Part shown: positions 1 through 4,708 of the stretch, piece after piece
Numbering within the stretch: the stretch's first letter is position 1
Layout: the number at the start of each line of letters is the position of its first letter
Assembly: GCA_023453335.1 (NCBI GenBank)
Contig: JAEXTU010000029.1
Coordinates: 1-5,107 of the forward strand
Reading direction: 5' to 3'
Source: Pseudomonadota bacterium
GTDB lineage: Bacteria; Desulfobacterota; Desulfovibrionia; Desulfovibrionales; Desulfovibrionaceae
Length of the DNA stretch: 5,107 nucleotides
Program-made: the position numbers and the translations under genes
The notes under the pieces: model-generated
Told to the model about the DNA's origin: nothing
The model's input: the letters and a program-made list of their open reading frames with translations, nothing else
Databases searched by the model: none

Positions 1-248
1 GCCCCGAGCAGGATGTCCCGGCGCACCGCGTCCAGGGGCCGGGCCTGCCACAGCCAGCGGGGCAGGGCCTGGGCCGCGGCCATAAACTCCGGCGCGTCCC
101 CGGCCAGGCGGCCGGCGGTGAGGGCGAAGCTCTCGGCCTGGCGGCCCTCCTGGCCGAAGAGCCAGGGCGAGAAGCGCTCCGCGGCCTGGGGCCAGAAGGC
201 GCGGGCTGCATTCAGGGCAGCGGCGAGGTCGGAGCGGGAAACGGGCAT
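1..248 (-). CDS. Unrecognised protein, N-terminal 82 codons (runs off left edge)
   Basis: The minus strand is open from an ATG at 248-246 to the window edge, giving 82 residues that begin MPVSRSDLAAALNAARAF. The fragment is soluble-looking and rich in Ala, Leu, Arg and Trp (W19, W29, W65, W67). It has no signal peptide, no membrane segment and no cysteine. Predicted helices include an FWPQAAERFSPWLF stretch near residues 18-31. I do not recognise a family. Codon use fits a real gene: third positions are almost all G or C and there is no stop. No convincing Shine-Dalgarno precedes the ATG, so the start is only probable. It is divergent from the tsaC-like gene, with 76 bp between the two starts, so the two may share a control region. 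Most of the protein lies outside the window, so no function is proposed. Confidence 0.6.
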   Translation of the reverse strand, partial: MPVSRSDLAAALNAARAFWPQAAERFSPWLFGQEGRQAESFALTAGRLAGDAPEFMAAAQALPRWLWQARPLDAVRRDILLG

Positions 249-269
249 GGAAGCGGTGTACCCACTTCG

Positions 270-281
270 GCCCGGCCGGGC
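270..281. repeat. GC palindrome in the divergent intergenic gap
   Basis: GCCCGGCCGGGC is a perfect 12-bp palindrome between the two divergent starts. With the preceding base, the 13-nt string GGCCCGGCCGGGC recurs just after the CBM48 gene, at 4597-4609. It could be a protein-binding site, or simply a chance product of very high GC. No function is visible. Confidence 0.3.
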
Positions 282-289
282 AAGCGGCG

Positions 290-318
290 TTGACGGCAAA
301 GGGACCCCCGGATACACC
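290..318 (+). promoter_or_regulatory. Candidate sigma-70 promoter for tsaC
   Basis: TTGACG at 290-295 matches the -35 consensus at 5 of 6 bases. Exactly 17 bp later, TACACC at 313-318 is a weak -10 (3 of 6). The predicted transcription start, about 7 nt after the -10, falls on or near the ATG at 325. This would give a leaderless or nearly leaderless mRNA, consistent with the absence of a Shine-Dalgarno at that start. The weak -10 keeps confidence low. Confidence 0.3.
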
Positions 319-324
319 GGCCCC

Positions 325-978
325 ATGCCCCGCTATGAAACCGTGTGCCGCCTGCTGCGCGCCGTGGACCTGGTGCGCTCCGGGGGCTGCCTCATCTACC
401 CAACCGAGACCCTCTACGCCCTGGGCGGCGATGGCCGTAGCGCGGCGGTGGCGGCCCGGGTACAGGAGCTCAAGGCCCGGCCCGGGGACAAGCCCCTGCC
501 CCTCATCCTGGGCGGGCTGGACATGCTGCCCCTGGTCACGGCCGCGTTGGGGGAGCCCCTGCTCCGCCTGGCCCGGGCTTTCTGGCCCGGTCCGCTCTCG
601 GTGCTGGTCCCGGGCCTGGACTCCCTGCCCGCCGCGGTCAAGGACAGGCGCGGCCTGACCTCGGTGCGGGTGAGCCCGCACCCGGTGGCGGCCCGGCTGT
701 CCCGGGAGGCCGGCTGCCCGCTCATCGCCACCAGCGCCAACCCCGGCGGCGGCCGCGCGGCCGGCCGGCTGGAGGAGCTGGATCCCGGCCTGGCCCGGGC
801 CGTGGACCTGGTGCTGGACGAACCGCCCTGGCCCCGGGGCGGGGAGCCCTCCACGGTGGTGGAGATCGTGGGGCAGGGCGGGGTGGCCCGGCTCCGGGTG
901 CTGCGTCTGGGCGCGGTGGCCGAGGCGGACTTGGCCCGGGCGGGTTTCCCCTTGGTCCGGGAGGGTGAAAAAATTTGA
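325..978 (+). CDS. tsaC: L-threonylcarbamoyladenylate synthase, TsaC/YrdC/YciO type
   Basis: This 217-residue YrdC-fold protein should make threonylcarbamoyl-AMP from threonine, bicarbonate and ATP. That is the first step of the t6A37 modification of ANN-decoding tRNAs in the cytosol. Seen in the sequence: the N-terminal strand-loop GCLIYPTETLYALGGD (21-36), the basic cluster K50-x-R52 followed by K56-PLPLIL, FWPGPLS (87-93), VRVSPHP (114-120), the ATSAN motif with S137 and N139 (136-140), and PSTVVEI (175-181). These are the family's hallmark elements. The length is near that of E. coli TsaC (about 190 residues), and the extra C-terminal domain of Sua5 is absent. VRVSPH carries Ser where many members have Pro. 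The frame is open upstream to about position 13, but that part has no YrdC homology. The ATG at 325 puts the motif at the usual distance, although no Shine-Dalgarno is obvious. YciO-like paralogues cannot be excluded. The gene converges on the GT9 gene. Confidence 0.85.
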   Translation: MPRYETVCRLLRAVDLVRSGGCLIYPTETLYALGGDGRSAAVAARVQELKARPGDKPLPLILGGLDMLPLVTAALGEPLLRLARAFWPGPLSVLVPGLDSLPAAVKDRRGLTSVRVSPHPVAARLSREAGCPLIATSANPGGGRAAGRLEELDPGLARAVDLVLDEPPWPRGGEPSTVVEIVGQGGVARLRVLRLGAVAEADLARAGFPLVREGEKI

Positions 979-1013
979 ACGGAATTCAGCGCCGGACCAG
1001 GGGGAGCAGGGGG

Positions 1014-1037
1014 GCGGGTTCAAATTCTTTAACCCGC
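1014..1037. other. Perfect 7-bp inverted repeat after tsaC
   Basis: GCGGGTT (1014-1020) and AACCCGC (1031-1037) pair perfectly around a 10-nt loop, 35 bp past the tsaC stop. No T-tract follows on either strand, so it is not a classical intrinsic terminator. It may be an mRNA 3'-end stabilising hairpin or an operator-like site. Confidence 0.4.
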
Positions 1038-1074
1038 AAGGGACTCGAAAAGCCGCTGGGGCACAGCCTGGCGT

Positions 1075-1101
1075 GTTATATAACTACTTTAAATTAATTT
1101 A
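1075..1101. promoter_or_regulatory. AT-rich island with two palindromes; possible plus-strand -10
   Basis: In an otherwise very GC-rich window, the stretch from about 1075 to 1115 is almost entirely A and T. It holds GTTATATAAC (1075-1084) and TAAATTAATTTA (1090-1101), both perfect palindromes. TATAAC at 1079-1084 is a near-consensus plus-strand -10 (5 of 6), but the correctly spaced upstream hexamer is a poor -35 (CTGGGG). If active, it would start an RNA near 1091 that ends at the terminator at 1184-1233. The same bases are the region just downstream of the small minus-strand ORF. Promoter, regulator site and simple AT-rich spacer are all possible. Confidence 0.3.
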
Positions 1102-1170
1102 TTATTTTTTCATATCGAACAGGTCGTAACCTTTGGCCCGCTCCTTGCTAATCAGAAAACAACAGTCCAT
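1102..1170 (-). CDS. Putative 22-residue microprotein
   Basis: The minus strand reads ATG (1170-1168) through 22 codons to TAA (1104-1102), followed at once by a second in-frame TAA. The peptide begins MDCCFLISK, continues ERAKGYDLF and ends DMKK. It therefore has a vicinal Cys pair near the N-terminus, a short hydrophobic patch and a charged tail. The region before the ATG is AAGGAAGGAAGGA, a strong repeated purine Shine-Dalgarno, better than that of most full-length genes here. The GT9 gene on the same strand ends 77 bp upstream, and a long hairpin (1184-1229) lies between them. Codons use more A and T than the neighbours (TTT, ATT, GGT, AAA). I do not recognise a family. It could be a real small protein, the C-terminal remnant of a lost gene, or chance in an AT-rich spacer. 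No function is inferred. Confidence 0.4.
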   Translation of the reverse strand: MDCCFLISKERAKGYDLFDMKK

Positions 1171-1183
1171 TCCTTCCTTCCTT

Positions 1184-1233
1184 GAAAGCCGGCTTTCTCG
1201 GGATTGCGCCCCTGGGAAAGCCGGTTTTCTTTT
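1184..1233 (+). terminator. Long intrinsic terminator, plus strand
   Basis: GAAAGCCGGCTTTC (1184-1197) pairs with GAAAGCCGGTTTTC (1216-1229) as a 14-bp stem with one G-U. A further five pairs (two G-U) extend inward to an 8-nt loop at 1203-1210. On the plus strand the T-rich run TTTTCTTTT (1225-1233) completes a strong intrinsic terminator. On the minus strand no T-tract follows the hairpin, so it should not terminate efficiently there. It can end rightward transcripts, either from tsaC, whose stop is about 206 bp upstream, or from a small RNA started in the AT-rich island. It also insulates the convergent GT9 gene. The left arm alone contains a perfect palindrome, AAAGCCGGCTTT. Confidence 0.75.
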
Positions 1234-1247
1234 GTCCGCCGCCCGGC

Positions 1248-2150
1248 TCAGCCCAGCAGCCGGAGAACGGCCGCCTCCACCTCATCCACGCCGATGTTCT
1301 CCAGGCAGGGAGGAACTGGATCCGCCTCGGGGCAGGCCAGGCCCGCAGTGTCCAGGGTGCAGGGCCGGCAGCGCGCCCGGCCGCGCAGCACCGCAAGCCC
1401 GGGCGGTGCCCACTGCCGGGCCGCGGTGGGGCCGAACAGCACCACCCCGGGCAGGCCCAGCATTCCGGCCAGGTGCAGGGGGCCGCAGTCGTTGCCCACG
1501 GCCAGCCGGGCTCCCAGCAGGGCGGCCTGGAGCGCGGGAAGGTCGGGCGGGTCCAGGGCCGGGAAGCCCCCGGGACCGAAGCCCCGCTCCAGCTCGGCCG
1601 GACCCCGTACGAAGGCCGGGGAAAGTCCGTGGGCCGCCAGCTTCCGGGCCAGTTCAAGAAATTTTACCCGGGGCCAGTGCTTGAGCCGGTGCCCGGCCCC
1701 CGGGAAGAGCAGCACCGTGTTTCCCGTGGCCGCGGCCCGGCCGAACAGTTCCTGGAATGCCGGGGCCCAGTCCGGGGCAAAGGGGATGCCCCGGGCCGCG
1801 AGCCTCTCCGCGTAGACCTCGCGCGGGGAGCGGCCGGGGGCGATTCCCGGCAGATACCAGTAGCCCGGGCCCGTTTCACCGAGTTTCTCTTTCAGCCCGA
1901 AGCGCACCGCCAGGCCGGGGGGCAGTTCCCGGGGCCAGGGACCGGGGAGCCGGGCCAACAGGTCGGCCCAGCGAGGAGGGCAGGGAGAGAGGCCCAAGGG
2001 CCGCATCCAAGGCAGGTAGGCGGGGCGGCCGGCCCACACCGGCTCCGCGGCCGTGCCGGCCAGGGCCAGGGAACGGATGGCCGGCCAGGCCAGCAGGAAG
2101 TCGCCCAGGGCTCCCTCGTGGATCAAATACATCTTGTCATCAAGTTTCAT
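1248..2150 (-). CDS. Glycosyltransferase family 9 (ADP-heptose:LPS heptosyltransferase-like)
   Basis: This 300-residue cytosolic GT-B glycosyltransferase belongs to the heptosyltransferase family, which moves heptose or a related sugar from a nucleotide donor onto the lipopolysaccharide core or another envelope glycan. Seen: the N-terminal acceptor-side motif HEGALGDFLLAWPAIRSL (11-28), the donor-domain motif LLFPGAGHRLKHWP (147-160), and the family signature AVGNDCGPLHLAGMLGLPG (217-235) with VVLFGPT after it. D221 and H226 are the conserved pair. The C-terminus carries four cysteines (C261, C264, C273, C282) in the C-x2-C...C...CLENIG pattern common in this family. The ATG at 2150 is chosen because it places the GDFLLAWP motif at the usual distance from the N-terminus. 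An internal ATG at 2132 and an upstream GTG at 2198 are alternatives, and none has a clear Shine-Dalgarno. The exact sugar and acceptor cannot be told from sequence. No LPS gene neighbours are in view. The gene is divergent from the NUDIX gene and convergent with tsaC. Confidence 0.85.
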   Translation of the reverse strand: MKLDDKMYLIHEGALGDFLLAWPAIRSLALAGTAAEPVWAGRPAYLPWMRPLGLSPCPPRWADLLARLPGPWPRELPPGLAVRFGLKEKLGETGPGYWYLPGIAPGRSPREVYAERLAARGIPFAPDWAPAFQELFGRAAATGNTVLLFPGAGHRLKHWPRVKFLELARKLAAHGLSPAFVRGPAELERGFGPGGFPALDPPDLPALQAALLGARLAVGNDCGPLHLAGMLGLPGVVLFGPTAARQWAPPGLAVLRGRARCRPCTLDTAGLACPEADPVPPCLENIGVDEVEAAVLRLLG

Positions 2151-2218
2151 ATGCCATACTTTTACAATGGAAACATCGCCACTTGGGGCCCTTTTCACAG
2201 CCAGCGGGAAGTGTGTGC
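2151..2218. promoter_or_regulatory. Divergent intergenic region between GT9 and NUDIX genes
   Basis: These 68 bp separate the two divergent starts and are richer in A and T than the flanking genes. On the plus strand TACAAT (2163-2168) is a good -10 hexamer (5 of 6), but the only TTGACA-like hexamer, TTGTCA at 2134-2139, is 23 bp away, so the pair is not well spaced. No clear promoter pair was found for the minus strand. The region must hold a start signal for at least one gene, but the elements are only tentative. GGGAAG (2206-2211) is the likely ribosome binding site for the NUDIX gene. Confidence 0.35.
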
Positions 2219-2704
2219 ATGGGCGCGGTCAAAACCTGTCCCTCGTGCGGCCAGCCGGTCACGGTCCACGTCAACCCCGTCCCCACGGTGGATGTCGTGG
2301 TTTTGTTGCCGGGTCAAGGCGTGGTCCTGGTGGAGCGGAGGAATCCGCCACACGGGCACGCCCTGCCCGGCGGGTTCGTGGACTACGGGGAGACCGTGGA
2401 GCACGCCGCGGTGCGCGAGGCCAGGGAGGAGACCGGGCTCGACGTGGTTTTGACCGGACTGCTCGGCGTCTATTCCCATCCTTCCCGGGACGACCGGCTG
2501 CACACGGTGAGCGTGGTCTTCACCGCCCAGGCCCTGGACCCCGCGGCCCTGCGCGCCGGGGACGACGCGGCCGGGGTGGGGGTGTTCCCCCTGGACGCCC
2601 TGCCCGTGCTGGCCTTTGACCACGCAAAGATCCTGGCCGATTATAGGCGGTGTCTATCCCGGGTTTCGCCTGAACCGGGCGGAGGCTATTTCCGAGTCTC
2701 CTGA
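2219..2704 (+). CDS. NUDIX hydrolase (ADP-ribose pyrophosphatase / (d)NTPase-like)
   Basis: This 161-residue protein has a complete NUDIX box at 52-74. It reads G52-x5-E58-x7-R66-E67-A-R-E70-E71-T-G73-L, so all the metal-binding glutamates are present. It should hydrolyse a nucleoside diphosphate linked to another moiety, using Mg2+ or Mn2+, in the cytosol. The YSHPSRDDRLHTVSVVF segment (85-101) resembles the Y-S-x-P-x-R-D-x-R-x-H-T-x-S-V-V pattern of ADP-ribose pyrophosphatase-like members, so ADP-ribose is a reasonable but unproven substrate. The FDHAKILADY tail (133-142) is also common in the group. The N-terminus has one CPSC pair (7-10), half of a zinc ribbon. The ATG at 2219 follows GGGAAG with 7-nt spacing. 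The frame is open far upstream, but only as the antisense of the GT9 gene. An 88-bp gap with its own -35-like element precedes glgA, so co-transcription is possible but not required. Confidence 0.88.
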   Translation: MGAVKTCPSCGQPVTVHVNPVPTVDVVVLLPGQGVVLVERRNPPHGHALPGGFVDYGETVEHAAVREAREETGLDVVLTGLLGVYSHPSRDDRLHTVSVVFTAQALDPAALRAGDDAAGVGVFPLDALPVLAFDHAKILADYRRCLSRVSPEPGGGYFRVS

Positions 2705-2715
2705 AAAGGATTGTG

Positions 2716-2749
2716 TTGACAGGATTCCGCAACGTGCTGCAAAGCTAGT
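2716..2749 (+). promoter_or_regulatory. Candidate promoter for the glgA operon
   Basis: A perfect TTGACA at 2716-2721 lies in the gap between the NUDIX stop and glgA. The hexamer at 17-bp spacing (GCAAAG) is a poor -10. The nearest TA-containing hexamer, GCTAGT (2744-2749), is 22 bp away. The -35 is convincing and the -10 is not. The position, about 45-75 bp before the glgA ATG, suits a promoter with a short leader. Confidence 0.4.
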
Positions 2750-2792
2750 CTGGCGTCTCGAATACACGTTCAACTTCCCCATCCGGAAACGC

Positions 2793-4250
2793 ATGGCCCG
2801 ACCGCTCCTCCTCTTCGCCGCCTCCGAGATCTTCCCGTTCTCCAAGACCGGGGGCCTGGGCGACGTCATGGGCGCATTGCCCCTGACCCTGCACCGGATG
2901 GGCTACAACGTGGCGGTGGTCACCCCGTTCTACGGCCGGCTGGCCACCGGCGGGGTGCCGGTGCACCTGCTCTATGAGGGCTGCCCGGTGGGCTATCCCT
3001 ACAGCCCGGTGACCTGCAACGTGTACCTGGCAGAGCTCTTCGGCATGCCGGTGTACTTCATCGACCGGGCCGAATACTTCGACCGCCGCTTCTACTACAA
3101 CACCCACCAGGGCGACTATTTCGACAACTGCGAGCGCTTCGTGTTCTTCTGCCGGGCGGCCCTGGAATGGGCCCGCATGCTGGAGACCCCGCCCGCCCTG
3201 GTGCATGCCCACGACTGGCAGGCCGCCCTCATCCCGGCCTATTTGAATTTCTGGCGGCGCACCGACCCCTTCTGGCGCGACGTGAAGACCGTGGTGACCA
3301 TCCACAACCTGGCCTTCCAGGGCCGCTTCGCCTTCCGCCTGTTCCTGGAGTCCGGCCTGCCGCACGAGGCCTGGCACATGGACGGCGCGGAGTTCTACGG
3401 CGACTTCAACCTGCTCAAGTCCGGCATCTCCTACGCGGACATGGTCACCGCGGTGAGCCCGGGCTACGCGGGCGAGATCACCACCCCCCAGTTCGGCTGC
3501 GGCCTGGAGGGCTCCCTGGCCAAGCGCTCGTCCACCCTGCGCGGCATCCTGAACGGCGCGGACTACTCGGTCTGGGACCCCTCCCAGGACAAGTACCTGG
3601 CCGCCACCTATTCGCGCAACAGCCTGAAGGGCAAGAAGGTCTGCAAGCGCTTCCTGCTGGAATACTTCGGCCTGGACCAGGCCCTCATGGACCGGCCGGT
3701 GCTGGGCTTCATCGGCCGGCTGCGGCGGCAGAAGGGCATCGATCTGCTCATCGAGATCCTGCCTGAGCTCATGCGCCGGAACCTGGGCGTGGTGGTCCTG
3801 GGCGAGGGCAACCTGGCCTTCGAGCAGAAGATCATGCAGCTCATGGAGGACTTCCCGGGCCGGCTGGCCGCCCGGGTGGGCTACACCGAAGAGCTGGCCC
3901 ACCAGATCCAGGCGGGCTCGGACATCTTCCTCATGCCCTCGCGCTACGAGCCCTGCGGCCTGACCCAGATGTACTCCTTGCGCTTCGGCACCGTGCCGGT
4001 GGCCACCGCGGTGGGCGGGCTCAAGGACACCATCCGCTCCTTTCCGGACCCGGGCTGCACCGGGTTCACCTTTGCCCGGCCCGAGGCGGGCCTGTTCCTG
4101 GCCGCGGTGCTGGACGCAGTGCGGGTCTGGGAGCAGGAGCCCCGGGCCTGGGCCGACATACGCCGCCGGGCCATGGGCGAACACTTTTCCTGGGAGGATT
4201 CGGCGCAGGGCTACCTGGACGTGTACCGGGAGCTGGGCGCCTTGCCCTGA
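2793..4250 (+). CDS. glgA: Glycogen synthase (GT5 family)
   Basis: GlgA transfers glucose from ADP-glucose (UDP-glucose in some relatives) to the non-reducing end of an alpha-1,4-glucan, the elongation step of glycogen synthesis in the cytosol. The 485 residues match the family length (E. coli 477). Seen in order: the K18-TGGLGDV donor-binding loop (18-25), VVTPFYGRL (42-50), the VHAHDWQAAL catalytic-site segment (137-146), TIHNLAFQG (169-177), then in the second Rossmann domain GFIGRLRRQKG (305-315) with R309 and K314 at the positions of E. coli R300 and K305, and MPSRYEPCGLTQMYSLRFGT (381-400) with E386 at the catalytic-Glu position. GGLKDT follows at 408-413. All key residues are present, so it should be active. 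The ATG at 2793 sits 6 nt after a modest GGAAA site and directly before the conserved first strand LLLFAASEIFPFSKTGG. The frame is open further upstream, but that part lacks homology. The CBM48 gene begins 38 bp downstream on the same strand, so the two likely form an operon. Confidence 0.96.
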   Translation: MARPLLLFAASEIFPFSKTGGLGDVMGALPLTLHRMGYNVAVVTPFYGRLATGGVPVHLLYEGCPVGYPYSPVTCNVYLAELFGMPVYFIDRAEYFDRRFYYNTHQGDYFDNCERFVFFCRAALEWARMLETPPALVHAHDWQAALIPAYLNFWRRTDPFWRDVKTVVTIHNLAFQGRFAFRLFLESGLPHEAWHMDGAEFYGDFNLLKSGISYADMVTAVSPGYAGEITTPQFGCGLEGSLAKRSSTLRGILNGADYSVWDPSQDKYLAATYSRNSLKGKKVCKRFLLEYFGLDQALMDRPVLGFIGRLRRQKGIDLLIEILPELMRRNLGVVVLGEGNLAFEQKIMQLMEDFPGRLAARVGYTEELAHQIQAGSDIFLMPSRYEPCGLTQMYSLRFGTVPVATAVGGLKDTIRSFPDPGCTGFTFARPEAGLFLAAVLDAVRVWEQEPRAWADIRRRAMGEHFSWEDSAQGYLDVYRELGALP

Positions 4251-4278
4251 CCACATCGCACCCACGCGCAACGAGAAC

Positions 4279-4285
4279 GGAGGAG
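4279..4285 (+). promoter_or_regulatory. Strong Shine-Dalgarno of the CBM48 gene
   Basis: GGAGGAG ends 3 nt before the ATG at 4289, with GGAGG itself 5 nt away. It is the best ribosome binding site of the long genes in the window, and suggests that the CBM48 protein is translated strongly relative to glgA on the shared transcript. Confidence 0.8.
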
Positions 4286-4288
4286 ATC

Positions 4289-4597
4289 ATGGCCCTGACC
4301 AAGCAGTACCTCAAATCCAAGCCGGTGGTGAAGGTGACTTTCCGCCTGCCCAAGGAGGCTGCGCCCGAGGCCAATGTGGTGGCCCTGGTGGGCGAGTTCA
4401 ACAATTGGAACATCCAGGCCACCGCCATGGAGAAGCTCAAGAACGGCTCCTGGCGCACCACGATGGAACTGGAGGCGGGCCGGGACTACCAGTACCGCTA
4501 CCTCATCGACGAGACCACTTGGGAGAACGACTGGGAGGCGGACAAGTACGTGCGCAGCAGCTTCGGCAACTGCGACAACTCGGTGGTCACCACCTAG
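4289..4597 (+). CDS. Stand-alone CBM48 glycogen-binding protein
   Basis: The 102-residue protein is essentially one CBM48 (isoamylase N-terminal / AMPK-beta type) carbohydrate-binding domain after a short basic lead MALTKQYLKSKPVV. Seen: VALVGEFNNWNIQ (31-43), GSWRTTMEL (53-61), QYRYLIDETTW (68-78), and a closing FGNCDNSVV (92-100). Aligned by eye to the AMPK beta glycogen-binding domain, W40 and W78 fall on the two sugar-stacking tryptophans and R70 on the binding lysine, so the glucan site looks intact. There is no catalytic domain, signal peptide or membrane segment. With glgA 38 bp upstream and a strong Shine-Dalgarno, it is probably made from the same transcript. It may bind the glycogen granule and recruit or modulate GlgA or other enzymes; this role is inference. 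The one cysteine (C95) lies near the C-terminus. It is clearly not a truncated branching enzyme, since the fold closes and an in-frame TAG follows with no GH13 remnants after it. Confidence 0.9.
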   Translation: MALTKQYLKSKPVVKVTFRLPKEAAPEANVVALVGEFNNWNIQATAMEKLKNGSWRTTMELEAGRDYQYRYLIDETTWENDWEADKYVRSSFGNCDNSVVTT

Positions 4598-4642
4598 GCC
4601 CGGCCGGGCCCTCCCCGCGCCGGCGGCACCGCGTTGCCGGCG
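4597..4642. other. GC-rich inverted repeats after the CBM48 gene
   Basis: GGCCCGGCCGGGCC (4597-4610) is a perfect 14-bp palindrome that starts on the last base of the stop codon. Next, CGCCGGC (4618-4624) pairs with GCCGGCG (4636-4642) around an 11-nt loop. No T-tract follows either one, so this is not a standard intrinsic terminator. It may be a Rho-assisted end, an mRNA-stabilising structure separating the glycogen operon from the pdxA-like gene, or a by-product of extreme GC. Confidence 0.35.
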
Positions 4643-4708
4643 TCCTGTCACCGCTCCGCCATGCGCGGCGCGGCACGGAGGGACTGTACGCTTCTTTTGG
4701 CGCATCCG

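Noticed and set aside
13..324. Upstream extension of the tsaC frame
   Set aside because: Most of it is antisense to the divergent gene at 1-248 and it has no YrdC homology. The conserved fold begins right after the ATG at 325.
1014..1040. A tRNA T-loop-like string (GGGTTCAAATTC)
   Set aside because: The flanking bases do not form the 5-bp T stem, and no anticodon arm or acceptor stem can be built around it.
1148..1657. A 169-codon minus-strand frame overlapping the GT9 C-terminus and the spacer
   Set aside because: It is a +1/-1 shadow of the GT9 gene, rich in Trp, Pro and Arg, and the GT9 frame carries the conserved motifs without interruption.
1182..2453. A 423-codon plus-strand frame across the GT9 gene
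   Set aside because: It is antisense to the GT9 gene and then runs out of frame into the NUDIX gene. Low-complexity Gly/Pro/Arg/Gln content and no family motif.
2616..2792. Upstream extension of the glgA frame
   Set aside because: It overlaps the NUDIX 3' end and the promoter-like TTGACA. GlgA homology starts at the ATG at 2793.
2745..4271. A 508-codon open frame on the minus strand across glgA
   Set aside because: It is the antisense of a full, motif-complete GlgA. Its composition (rich in Gln, His, Gly, Ala, Val) is typical of the complementary frame of GC-rich genes, and no domain is visible.
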